This document shows, in pieces, positions 36,443-44,664 of a stretch of 64,000 nt of DNA (the stretch's first letter is position 1; the number at the start of each line of letters is the position of its first letter). Both the position numbers and the translations under genes were made by a program. Below the pieces are notes generated by a model. It saw only the letters and a list, made by a program, of their open reading frames with translations. It was not told the origin of the DNA and made no database searches. The DNA lies in contig NZ_FNGM01000020.1 in NCBI RefSeq assembly GCF_900102965.1, positions 53,271 to 117,270 on the forward strand, given 5' to 3'. Source of the stretch: Paenibacillus jilunlii (GTDB lineage Bacteria > Bacillota > Bacilli > Paenibacillales > Paenibacillaceae).

Positions 36443-37009
36443 ATGTATGAAATCGCCATCATTGGAGCCGGTCCTGCCGGCGCAAGCGCAGCCCTGTTCG
36501 CCGCCAAGGCGGGCAAAAAAACGCTGCTGATCGACAACGACAAAGGCATGACGCGCAGAGGCTGGTATGAGAACTACTACGGGATTGCTGAAATCGGCGG
36601 ACCGGAGCTTGTGGAGACCGGACATAAGCAGGCTGTCAAGTTCGGAGCGGAATTAGTGGCAGACCAAGCAGTGAATCTTACTGCAAAGGATGGAGGCTTC
36701 GTGATCGAGAGTGAGAGCGGAGCTGCCTATGAAGCTAAGCATGTGATTCTGGCAACGGGTGTGCTGACCGATCTGGCCGCCAAGGCCGGTGTGGAAACGA
36801 AGGACGGCACAGAGCCAAGAATCAAAACGGTCGTAGCTGTAAATGCAGAAGGCAGAACCAATATCGCAGGCATCTGGGCAGCAGGAACGGTGGCTGGAGT
36901 AAGCGTACATGCGGTTATCACTGCCGGAGACGGCGCAAAGGTTGCCATTAATATTATCAGTGAACTGAACGGTGCGAGATACGTGGATCATGACCTGTTG
37001 AAGGCTTAA
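36443..37009 (+). CDS. Mini thioredoxin-reductase-like flavoprotein (single FAD domain)
   Basis: A 188-residue protein with TAGGAGG before ATG 36443. It has the FAD dinucleotide motif IIGAGPAGASAALFAAKAG at 6-24, HVILATG, and the second FAD motif TNIAGIWAAGTVAG. It lacks the inserted NADPH domain and the CxxC redox motif of TrxB. It resembles only the FAD half of pyridine-nucleotide disulfide oxidoreductases. Such proteins may need a separate reductant or act as sensors; the function is unknown. Its leader is the 66-bp repeat array. Confidence 0.85.
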   Translation: MYEIAIIGAGPAGASAALFAAKAGKKTLLIDNDKGMTRRGWYENYYGIAEIGGPELVETGHKQAVKFGAELVADQAVNLTAKDGGFVIESESGAAYEAKHVILATGVLTDLAAKAGVETKDGTEPRIKTVVAVNAEGRTNIAGIWAAGTVAGVSVHAVITAGDGAKVAINIISELNGARYVDHDLLKA

Positions 37010-37045
37010 GCTGCCATACTCAAAAAGATATGCATCATTCATGCC

Positions 37046-37082
37046 AAGGCCAGCCAGGATTAATTCCGGCTGGCCTTCTTGG
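37046..37082 (+). terminator. Terminator of the mini flavoprotein gene
   Basis: GGCCAGCC (37048-37055) pairs with GGCTGGCC (37068-37075) and is followed by TTCTT. Confidence 0.75.
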
Positions 37083-37139
37083 GCATCACTGTTTGTCCAT
37101 AAGCGGATTAGGCCATAAAGCTCATAAGAAACTGAAGCC

Positions 37140-37316
37140 AAGTGGAAAAAGTAAACCTAATGAGCTGAAATTCTGGCTAAGGTTTTAGTGGGAATTTGTA
37201 CACCTAATCATCCCATATTCACCCCATCCGGCTGATTTCGGACGGATTAGTGGTACTTTTTCCAATGTAGGCTTATCCATGAGCCTAATGTGTTCGATTA
37301 GTTATCTTTTTCCACT
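37140..37316. repeat. Intergenic F-F-R-R repeat element, copy B
   Basis: Forward motifs lie at 37140-37164 and 37186-37209, reverse motifs at 37246-37266 and 37296-37315. Intra-pair spacing is 46 and 50 bp. It is located between the mini flavoprotein and galU, which are convergent. No shared terminator hairpin like that of copies A and C is present. Confidence 0.7.
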
Positions 37317-37365
37317 GACGGTGACTGCCCTTCGAGATTACACTTAAGCCTTGCCGTCAGCGAAT

Positions 37366-38292
37366 TCAGCCGTTTCTCCCTGCACCCGGAGAATGCGGTA
37401 CGGACAAGGCTTCTGCATCGTCTTCCAGGCTGCCAAGCAGCCCCCTCAGATATGGCACGAGCTGCGGGCGCAATTCTTGACGCTCCAGGCCAATCTCCAG
37501 CGTAGCCTGAATATAGCCGAATTTATCGCCGATATCATAGCGTTTGCCCTGCAGATCAAGGGCCAGCAGCCCCTCATTCCGGCATACCTCATGCAGCGCA
37601 TCCGTCAGCTGATATTCTCCGCCGGCTCCACGCTCCAGCTTACTGAGCACAGAGAAGATGGATGGCTTCAGGATATAGCGCCCCATGATGGCATTCGTCG
37701 AAGGCGCAGTCTGCGGTGAAGGCTTTTCCACCAGCCCGCTTACTGCATGTACGCCCTGCACCGCGCCGCCGGAGGCAATGATTCCATACTTGCTCACCTC
37801 TGACCTTGGTACCGGCTGCACACCAACTATCGTCTGCTCGGACTGCTCGTACAGCTTCATCATCTCCATGAGCGCGGGCGGATCGGAGACCATGATGTCA
37901 TCACCAAGCAGTACCGCAAACGGCTCGCTGCCGGTAAACTGCTCCGCGCAGGAAATGGCATGTCCCAGGCCAAGCGGCTCCTTTTGCCGGATGTAATGGA
38001 TGCTGGCCAGTCCGCTGATGGCCTGGACTTCGCGGAGCAAGTCAAGTTTCTCTTTTTCCAGCAGGGTCTGCTCCAGCTCCACCGACTTGTCAAAATGATC
38101 CTCAATCGACTTCTTGTTGCGGCCGGTCACGATAATAATGCTCTCAATGCCGGAGCGCACCGCTTCCTCCACAATATATTGAATTGCCGGCTTGTCTACT
38201 ATAGGCAGCATCTCCTTCGGCTGGGCCTTGGTGGCCGGCAGGAAACGCGTGCCGAGGCCCGCGGCGGGGATCACAGCTTTTCTGATTTTCAC
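37366..38292 (-). CDS. galU: UTP-glucose-1-phosphate uridylyltransferase
   Basis: A 308-residue cytosolic enzyme forming UDP-glucose, used for wall glycosylation and glycolipids; GtaB is the Bacillus name. The nucleotidyltransferase signature is VIPAAGLGTRFLPATKAQPKEMLPIVDKP. IIIVTGRNKKSIEDHFD and the sugar-binding GLVEKP follow. It is the third gene of the GT39-GT2-galU operon, 22 bp after the GT2 gene. Confidence 0.95.
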   Translation of the reverse strand: MKIRKAVIPAAGLGTRFLPATKAQPKEMLPIVDKPAIQYIVEEAVRSGIESIIIVTGRNKKSIEDHFDKSVELEQTLLEKEKLDLLREVQAISGLASIHYIRQKEPLGLGHAISCAEQFTGSEPFAVLLGDDIMVSDPPALMEMMKLYEQSEQTIVGVQPVPRSEVSKYGIIASGGAVQGVHAVSGLVEKPSPQTAPSTNAIMGRYILKPSIFSVLSKLERGAGGEYQLTDALHEVCRNEGLLALDLQGKRYDIGDKFGYIQATLEIGLERQELRPQLVPYLRGLLGSLEDDAEALSVPHSPGAGRNG

Positions 38293-38314
38293 GTGGACCC
38301 ACTCCTCTCCCCCA

Positions 38315-39298
38315 TTATTTATTGAGCTGCGCCACTCTCTGCTCGGTTACACTCTGCTGCTTCTGACCGCTGTAAAATTCCTGGACAATGTAGAGCGGAC
38401 GCCGTTTTGTCTCGTCATAGATCCGGCCGACATATTCACCCAGAATGCCCAGCATAATCAGCACAAATCCGTTGAACGTTAGAGTAATGCCGATCATCGA
38501 AGCCCAGCCCTTAACGGCTGCGTCCGTAAACAGCGCCAGATACAGCACGTACATAAGGTACAGAAATCCGGCTCCCGAGAGAAGCCCTCCCAGATAGCCC
38601 GCCAGCTTCAGCGGCTTGTAGGAAAAGGAGGTGATTCCATCCAGCGACAGCTTAATCATGCGCTTCAAGGGATATTTCGTCTCCCCGGCGAGCCGTTCAT
38701 CACGTTCATATTCGATAGCCTTCTGGCGGAAGCCTACCCAGCTGACCAGCCCGCGCACAAAGCGGTTTTTCTCCGGGAGCCGTTTCAGTTCCTCACAGAC
38801 TTTGCGGTCAATTAGGCGAAAATCACCGGTATCTACCGGAATCGGGATGTCTGTGGAATAACGCAGCACCCGGTAGAAGAGGCTTGCTGTCCACTTTTTG
38901 AAGAGGGATTCGCCGTTCCGCTTGATCCGTTTGGCGTACACCACCTCATAACCGTTTTTCCACTCCCGGATCATGTCCAGAATCAGCTCCGGCGGGTCCT
39001 GCAGATCGGCGTCGATGATGACCACCGCATCCCCCAGCGAATAATCCATACCGGCTGTTATGGCAATCTGATGGCCGAAGTTGCGGGACAGATCAATCAG
39101 CTTCACACTTTCATCCCAGTAGCTGTATTCCTCAATCATCTGCGCACAGTTGTCTGTGCTCCCGTCATTGACGAACAGCAGCTCATAAGCCTCTCCCGTC
39201 GTTCCCATCACTTTTTTGATCCGCCGGTACGTCTCCTGAATGACAGCCTCTTCGTTATACATCGGTATAATTATGGAATAGCGCACGTGTGTACTCAT
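38315..39298 (-). CDS. Glycosyltransferase family 2 (polyprenyl-phosphate glycosyltransferase, GtrB/YkcC-like)
   Basis: A 327-residue membrane enzyme. The GT-A fold has the DXD-type DADLQDPPE at ~95-103 and IDLSRNFGHQIAITAGMDY. Two C-terminal transmembrane helices (~230-300) match GtrB/DPMS-like enzymes that load sugar onto undecaprenyl phosphate. The adjacent GT39 would use that lipid-linked sugar, and galU supplies UDP-glucose. This pathway is inferred from gene order. Confidence 0.9.
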   Translation of the reverse strand: MSTHVRYSIIIPMYNEEAVIQETYRRIKKVMGTTGEAYELLFVNDGSTDNCAQMIEEYSYWDESVKLIDLSRNFGHQIAITAGMDYSLGDAVVIIDADLQDPPELILDMIREWKNGYEVVYAKRIKRNGESLFKKWTASLFYRVLRYSTDIPIPVDTGDFRLIDRKVCEELKRLPEKNRFVRGLVSWVGFRQKAIEYERDERLAGETKYPLKRMIKLSLDGITSFSYKPLKLAGYLGGLLSGAGFLYLMYVLYLALFTDAAVKGWASMIGITLTFNGFVLIMLGILGEYVGRIYDETKRRPLYIVQEFYSGQKQQSVTEQRVAQLNK

Positions 39299-39388
39299 GA
39301 GCAGCTCCTCCTTAGATTTAAGTAATGAAGCGCCCCTTACTAAAAGTCTGTCCGGCGCGCTTCCTGTAACAGCCTGTTGACCTCTAAC

Positions 39389-41581
39389 TTACTGAACAGT
39401 CACCTCGTACAAGGTTCCTCCGTTGCTGCCTGTCACTGTACCCTGCCATTCTTCAGTCGGAACTGCTGTTCCGTTCTCGGTAATCCAGTTGGTAATTTCA
39501 GAATTGCCCCCGCGTCCGCCACCACCGCCCATGCCGCCGGTAGTGACGAGAAAGTATTTCACTTTGCCGCTCGCTACGAGCGCCTTCAGCGTATCCGTGG
39601 TATATGGCACGTCCGAGTTGTTGAACCCGTTCAGAATCACGACCGACTCATTTTCATCGATAATATAAGGGCCTGCGGTTCCGTAATCCATGGCTGCGAA
39701 CAAATATTTCTCACCGGTATTATGCTCCTTCAGATAAGCCAGCAGATTCTCGTTGACACCCGTGGTGCCGTTTCTGCCGCCGCCGCCCATGCCGCCAAAG
39801 CCGCTGCTGCTGTCCGGGCCTGCTGCCGGTGTCATGCTGTTCGAGCCGTAGGTAATTGGCGTAAGCGCCCAGTACAGCGGTCCGGCCAGCAATACCAATA
39901 GTCCAAGTACTGCGGATGCATGTACGAACCGCTGCCGCTGACCTTTGAATATCCGCAGCGCCAGCAGCAGCACAGCAGCTGCAATCCCTCCAGCCAGGAC
40001 ACCTGTGGACCAGCCGCCGCCAATGGTACTGTCATAAGGATGAATGATGTACCACTGGAAGACCGCTGTAGCGAGTGTGGCCACCGGAAGCAGCCAGGAC
40101 AGCCAGGTTGCACGTTCCTTATAATAGGTCCAGAGCCGGAGCCAGCCTGCGCCTACCAGTGCCGCAATCGGCGGGGCCATCATAATCAGGTAGTATTGGT
40201 GAAAGAACCCGGCGATGCTGAAGAATCCCATAACAGGTACCAGCCAGGCCAGCCAGAACAACGCTTCTTTATGCTCTTGGGTAAAATTCCGTCTGCGCAG
40301 GCTGGCAAAAATCCCGATGCAGCCGAACAGCAGGAAGGGCAGCAGCCAGCTGGCTTGACCGGACAGCGCCGATTGGAACAAGCGCAGCGGACCGGCTGTG
40401 CCTGTATTGAACATTCCGCCTCCGCCGTTCATCCCGCCACGGCCGCCCTGGCCGAAGTTGAACTGGCGATTCCCGCCCTGGCCGTCTTCGCCGTCCATTC
40501 TGCCGCCCGGCGCCTGCCCTTGCATTCCGCCGTCACCCGGGGCTTGGCCCTGCATCCCGCCGTCATCCGGAGCCTGGCCGCGGCCATCCGTGCCTCCGCC
40601 AGCCTGTTCGCCTCCAGTGCCTCCCGGCAGCTGCCCCTGGACCTGGCCGTCTGTTCCGTTCATCATTCCCGGGCCGCCTTGCCCGTCTTGACCACCCGCT
40701 CCGTTCGCCGCCGGCATTTCCCCGCCATTCCAGAATGGCATTTCGCCTCCGCCGCCAGGGAAGCCGCCTCCACCGCTGCCTCCCGTGCTGCGGTCACCCG
40801 TTAAACGCGATACGCCGTTGTAGCCAAAAGCCAGATTGAGCACAGAGTTGGTGCCGCTGCTGCCCATGTAAGGCCGTTTGCTGGCCGGGATCGAATCCAC
40901 GATCACCGCCCAGGACAGCGAAACTACCAGCAGTACGGCGGTGCAGGCAGCAAGCACACCGGTTTTTTTCTTCCAGTTCACTTTGGCTGCCAGTATATAA
41001 AAGAGATAAAATGCCGGAAGCACCATATATGCCTGCAGCATTTTCTCGTTAAAGCCAACGCCGATTAGGGCAAATGCGGCGAGAAGGCTGCCCGTTGTGT
41101 TTCGCTTCGTCCCCTTGAAGAGAAACCATGTTCCCAGCAATAGCGTGAACACCAGCATAGCATCGATATTGTTCGTTCTGCTCACAGCGGCAGCCACAGG
41201 TGTGACCGCCATTGCCAATGCTGCGAGACGCGCTGCCGTGCGGCCAAAGGCCGGCTTCACCAGCAGATACACCAGCAATACCGAGCCTACTCCGGCAAGC
41301 ACCTGCGGCAGAATCACGCTCCAGCCATGCAGTCCGAAGACCAGCGCGCTGAGCGTCTGAATCCAGAAGGTAACCGGCGGCTTATCGACCGTTACCGAAC
41401 CCGCCGAGTCCAGTGAGGCGAAGAAGAAGTTATGGAAGCTCTGGAGCATGCTTCCGACCGCAGTTGTATAGTACGTATTGGCGTATTGATCATTCCAGAT
41501 TCCATAGCCGTAGAGAAAGGCTGCAAGCAGCAGTACGCCCAACAGTATGACATCGGAACCCAGCTTTTTTATCCATTTCAT
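39389..41581 (-). CDS. Glycosyltransferase family 39 (YkcB-like) with Gly-rich insertion
   Basis: A 730-residue polytopic membrane protein; ATG 41581 has GGGAG 9 nt upstream. The PMT-like N-terminal part includes GSVTVDKPPVTFW and about 12 helices. Residues ~261-396 are an extracytoplasmic low-complexity loop of Gly, Gln, Asn and Asp, with repeats GQAPGDGGMQ. The C-terminal domain is soluble and extracellular, ending in another Gly-rich stretch (GGMGGGGGRGG). It presumably transfers a sugar from polyprenyl phosphate to a wall or membrane acceptor. It is the first gene of the operon with GT2 and galU. Confidence 0.88.
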   Translation of the reverse strand: MKWIKKLGSDVILLGVLLLAAFLYGYGIWNDQYANTYYTTAVGSMLQSFHNFFFASLDSAGSVTVDKPPVTFWIQTLSALVFGLHGWSVILPQVLAGVGSVLLVYLLVKPAFGRTAARLAALAMAVTPVAAAVSRTNNIDAMLVFTLLLGTWFLFKGTKRNTTGSLLAAFALIGVGFNEKMLQAYMVLPAFYLFYILAAKVNWKKKTGVLAACTAVLLVVSLSWAVIVDSIPASKRPYMGSSGTNSVLNLAFGYNGVSRLTGDRSTGGSGGGGFPGGGGEMPFWNGGEMPAANGAGGQDGQGGPGMMNGTDGQVQGQLPGGTGGEQAGGGTDGRGQAPDDGGMQGQAPGDGGMQGQAPGGRMDGEDGQGGNRQFNFGQGGRGGMNGGGGMFNTGTAGPLRLFQSALSGQASWLLPFLLFGCIGIFASLRRRNFTQEHKEALFWLAWLVPVMGFFSIAGFFHQYYLIMMAPPIAALVGAGWLRLWTYYKERATWLSWLLPVATLATAVFQWYIIHPYDSTIGGGWSTGVLAGGIAAAVLLLALRIFKGQRQRFVHASAVLGLLVLLAGPLYWALTPITYGSNSMTPAAGPDSSSGFGGMGGGGRNGTTGVNENLLAYLKEHNTGEKYLFAAMDYGTAGPYIIDENESVVILNGFNNSDVPYTTDTLKALVASGKVKYFLVTTGGMGGGGGRGGNSEITNWITENGTAVPTEEWQGTVTGSNGGTLYEVTVQ

Positions 41582-41723
41582 TACACTCCACTCCCTCAGT
41601 CCATCCATGTATTATTCCGGCAGTGCTCGTTCCCCCGGTACATCTTTGCTTAGGAGTATTATGGCATCCCTACCTTAACTGATAATGAAATCAAACTGAA
41701 TGTTTACTGAATGCTGAAGCGGC

Positions 41724-41750
41724 AAAAAGCTCAACAGGGTTGAGCCTTGC
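41724..41750 (-). terminator. Minus-strand terminator upstream of the GT39 gene
   Basis: GCTCAAC (41729-41735) and GTTGAGC (41739-41745) form a 7-bp stem with a 3-nt loop. On the minus strand it is followed by TTTTTG. It would stop transcripts from the DUF1697 gene. Confidence 0.65.
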
Positions 41751-41771
41751 TTCGGCCCTTTTGAAAGATGC

Positions 41772-42056
41772 AAAACGGCTACGCCGTCCTTGATTGGATG
41801 ACGTAGCCGTTTTGAATTTAAGTTTAGCGTTGCCTTGAGAACGACTCCCCATGATTCCTACAGCAAATCCAAGTGGAAAAAGGTCACCTAATTAGCCCGA
41901 CACTGTCTGTTCCCCGAGGTTAAGTGGAAAAAGGGAACCTAATTCGGCTCCTTTCGCCATAGGATGAGGAATATAGCTCAATGAAGTTTCCTTTTTCCAC
42001 TTAAATTTCACAAATGTTGATTTGCGGGAGAAATAAGTTCACTTTTTCCAACTAGC
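41772..42056. repeat. Intergenic F-F-R-R repeat element, copy C, with shared hairpin
   Basis: A terminator-like hairpin with a 12-bp perfect stem (41772-41783 with 41802-41813) matches the sodA terminator in stem sequence, and the ~25 bp after it are also alike (TTTAGCGTTGCC against CTAGCCTTGCC). Forward motifs follow at 41871-41893 and 41922-41943, reverse at 41984-42003 and 42035-42054; spacing is 51 bp in both pairs. A fifth, forward motif lies at 42091-42115. Confidence 0.75.
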
Positions 42057-42171
42057 ACTGCTCACCGGATGGCGTAACTTCTTCTCAAGCATTAGCGGAA
42101 AAAAAGGCTATCGAATCCGGCTGATTTCCACCCGTTTGAGTGAATTTACTGAATCCGCGCCTACTTATCCC

Positions 42172-42717
42172 CTACTCTCCCCGTCCCATTGCCGCCAGCT
42201 TATTCACCGTATTCCAATTGCGTGCCGTGATGGAGGTTCCCAGGAGCTTGTCGAGCTGTACCTTGAATAATGGAGATTGGCTTGCGCTCACTTCATACAG
42301 CGTGTACATCTCTCTGCCTGCAATATAGAGCTTGTCAGCACCATCCTCATAGGGACGCATCTTCTCCAGCGCCTCTTTTGATGGAGCCTCAGCGAGGAAC
42401 GAAATATACAGGCGTTTGTAATCCTCTTCCGCAGGGGGCTCAAACGGATTGCCTGCAATCGCCGCCTCAAGCTCCTCCAGCGTGCGGATCATCACGCTGA
42501 CCTCAAACCCGAATGTCTCCTTGATTGCCGCGCTAATCACAGTCTCAAGCTCAGCGGCCCGGGCTTCATTACGCTCAAACACCACATTTCCGGACTGGAT
42601 GTAGGTGCGCACCCGGTCATACCCCAGCGACTCGAACATAGCCTTCAGAGCCTGCATCTTAATGATTTTATTGCCGCCCACGTTGATGCCGCGCAGCAGC
42701 GCAATATATGTATTCAT
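42172..42717 (-). CDS. DUF1697 family protein
   Basis: A 181-residue protein with the family signature at the N-terminus, MNTYIALLRGINVGGNKIIKM, then FESLGYDRVRTYIQSGNVVFE. I start at ATG 42717; an in-frame upstream codon adds six residues without support. The biochemical function of DUF1697 is not established. It is the last gene of a minus-strand run with the phosphotransferase gene 28 bp upstream. Confidence 0.9.
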   Translation of the reverse strand: MNTYIALLRGINVGGNKIIKMQALKAMFESLGYDRVRTYIQSGNVVFERNEARAAELETVISAAIKETFGFEVSVMIRTLEELEAAIAGNPFEPPAEEDYKRLYISFLAEAPSKEALEKMRPYEDGADKLYIAGREMYTLYEVSASQSPLFKVQLDKLLGTSITARNWNTVNKLAAMGRGE

Positions 42718-42745
42718 TACGCACCTTCTTCCCATAATGTCCAGA

Positions 42746-43555
42746 TTAGAAAGATTTTGATCTTAGACGTCTGCGGATTTCGCGGACCAGCTGCTCCTTC
42801 TCCGCAAGCGGAACGCCTTCCGTAAGCCGGGCTGCTGCTACCGGCAGCACCCAGGCATTCACCTCGGCATAAGAAAGACCCGATAGCCTGAGATATTCCC
42901 GAATGTACCCTTTGGTGAGCCGCTGCCTTATAAAACCCGTAACGACTCTGGTCGCTAATGAAGCTCCAGGCGGCAAAGCTCCCATGCTAAACATCATAAC
43001 AGACCTTGCCGCATCTCCTGCTGGGTTGCCGGTCATCCCGGTCATCCAGTCGATGATCCATGCCTGCCCGTCGATCAGCACGTTGTCCGGGTGGAAATCC
43101 CCATGCAGGAGCCGGTCGCCCTCCGGCAGCTGCTCCAGCCTTTCCAGGACGGGTGTTTTTTCCTCCATCGTGAGCATAGGGGCGGCAATAATGCTGCTTC
43201 TCAGGCTCTCCTTCTGCTTGCCGAAGGCTTCTGCCCCCTGGAGCTTATGCAGGTCATGATGGATCGAAGCAAGCTGCCGGGCATATCCGCCCAGCCTCCA
43301 CGGCTTCTCGCCAATCAGCCGCAGCATGGAGCCGCCATGAATTTGCTGGAAGATAATCCCGTTGCGTTCCTCGAGCGTAACCAGTTCTATAGGCTGAGGC
43401 GTCTGAACGCCTTGCTTGTAGACATATTTACAGACCTCATATTCGTGTTCCACATACTGCGCAGGAATATCCCCGTGATAGAGCTTCAGAATCTTCCCTG
43501 TCCCATATTCCCGGACCTCTGCTGTTCTTCCTTCCCCAATCCGCTTCCCCGGCAT
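42746..43555 (-). CDS. Phosphotransferase (aminoglycoside/choline kinase-like)
   Basis: 269 residues from ATG 43555, behind AGGGGGGA; a longer frame overlaps the previous gene and is not used. The kinase-like fold shows the catalytic loop LLHGDFHPDNVLI and the metal-binding IIDWMTG (for the usual IDW/DFG). The small molecule phosphorylated is unknown, and nothing indicates antibiotic resistance specifically. It begins 14 bp after the ABM-domain gene stop. Confidence 0.87.
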   Translation of the reverse strand: MPGKRIGEGRTAEVREYGTGKILKLYHGDIPAQYVEHEYEVCKYVYKQGVQTPQPIELVTLEERNGIIFQQIHGGSMLRLIGEKPWRLGGYARQLASIHHDLHKLQGAEAFGKQKESLRSSIIAAPMLTMEEKTPVLERLEQLPEGDRLLHGDFHPDNVLIDGQAWIIDWMTGMTGNPAGDAARSVMMFSMGALPPGASLATRVVTGFIRQRLTKGYIREYLRLSGLSYAEVNAWVLPVAAARLTEGVPLAEKEQLVREIRRRLRSKSF

Positions 43556-43569
43556 TCCGTCCCCCCTAG

Positions 43570-43866
43570 TTACTCCAGATTGATGCACGTGAAATGCTCC
43601 ACTACCGGGAAAGGGCTGTAATAATGATGCAGCATCGCTTTCCACTCCTGATATTGGCCGGATTCCCTGAACCCTATGGTATGATCCTCAAGCTTGCGCC
43701 ACTTCACGAGCAGCAAATATTTGTGGTCATCCTCCAGGCAATGCTGCAGCTCATGGCCCAAATAACCCTCTATGGAAGAAATCAGTGCGGATGCTTCCTT
43801 GAAGCTCTGTTCAAACTGGCTGGTGAGCCCCGGCTTAACCTGCAGCATGGCTGCTTCCAAAATCAT
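43570..43866 (-). CDS. Antibiotic biosynthesis monooxygenase (ABM) domain protein
   Basis: A 98-residue ferredoxin-like alpha/beta protein with the pattern MILEAAMLQVKPGLTSQFEQ and FRESGQYQEWKAMLHHYYSPFPVVEHF. Related proteins include heme- or quinone-active monooxygenases and many of unknown role. It is in a compact minus-strand cluster with an alpha/beta hydrolase-like gene upstream and the phosphotransferase downstream. Confidence 0.85.
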   Translation of the reverse strand: MILEAAMLQVKPGLTSQFEQSFKEASALISSIEGYLGHELQHCLEDDHKYLLLVKWRKLEDHTIGFRESGQYQEWKAMLHHYYSPFPVVEHFTCINLE

Positions 43867-43905
43867 CGCAATCCTCTCCTTGCTTGGATGTATGGTCCAG
43901 ATGCC

Positions 43906-44553
43906 TCAACCTGTAAGTGCATCCCGAAAAAACTCGTGATAAAAATTAATAATGACCAGCAGCACCGCCAGCGACTCATTCACACTGCCCACCTCAAGGG
44001 CGTTATTGGCGTCATCAATCCGGTACACCCGCAGATTCTTTTGCCCGTTAAGCCCGGCGGCATGCTGTTCTGTGAAGGTCGGGTCGCTTCCGCCGTAGAT
44101 GATGCTGCCCCGGCTCTTCCGCAGCAGCGGGAGTGAATCCGCAACCGGTGTCAGATACAAATGCGAGGTCTTCTGGTTGAGATTCAGCTCTTCCGCCACT
44201 CTGCCGGCAATGACAGCCCCCATGCTTTTGCTGATGAAGAGCAGCTGCTCATACTCCGGAAGTGAGCTAACCGCCGCTTTGCATTCCTCTGCTATAATAT
44301 CAATTTCGTCACGTTTGAGCTCAGCCCGTGCGCTCTGATAGCCATATTCCAGCAGCAGGATATCGCAGCCATACTCCCGGGCCAGCTTGGCCGCATAATC
44401 CAGCAGCGAACGTTCAGCCGAGTAGTTCTTACCCGGAAATACTACTGCGAGCGCCTTGGACTCCTGTGTAATATACTTATGTCTGACTTCCCTGCCCCAA
44501 TGTGAGGACATGACGATGCTTGATACACTCACCCGCGCTTCCTCCTTCGCCAA
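43906..44553 (-). CDS. Alpha/beta hydrolase-like protein with altered catalytic His
   Basis: A 215-residue protein of the alpha/beta hydrolase fold with nucleophile elbow SKSMGAV and acid-region YGGSDPTF. At the position where family members have Asp-x-x-His-x-Leu, the sequence reads DDANNALEV, so Asn may replace the catalytic His. It may therefore be inactive or use another residue. The ATG at 44553 lies beyond the germination operon terminator. Confidence 0.75.
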   Translation of the reverse strand: MAKEEARVSVSSIVMSSHWGREVRHKYITQESKALAVVFPGKNYSAERSLLDYAAKLAREYGCDILLLEYGYQSARAELKRDEIDIIAEECKAAVSSLPEYEQLLFISKSMGAVIAGRVAEELNLNQKTSHLYLTPVADSLPLLRKSRGSIIYGGSDPTFTEQHAAGLNGQKNLRVYRIDDANNALEVGSVNESLAVLLVIINFYHEFFRDALTG

Positions 44554-44616
44554 TATTTACAAGGTTTCCCCCTAAGCTCTCTGCCTCTCATTATAGCTAT
44601 CTTCAGCACAGGTGGG

Positions 44617-44662
44617 AAATAAAAAACGGTGCAGGCTCTTGGAATCCCAAGACCAGCCCCGT
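44617..44662 (-). terminator. Terminator of the germination operon
   Basis: On the minus strand, GGTCTTGG pairs with CCAAGAGCC around a 4-nt loop, with further outer pairing, followed by TTTTTTATTT. It lies directly at the end of the gerB-type gene. Confidence 0.75.
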
Positions 44663-44664
44663 CT

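Noticed and set aside
40398..40691. Pro-rich protein opposite the GT39 gene
   Set aside because: Pro codons are the complement of the Gly codons of the low-complexity loop.
42746..43555. Aminoglycoside resistance gene
   Set aside because: The kinase fold is shared by many small-molecule kinases; nothing in sequence or context points to an antibiotic.
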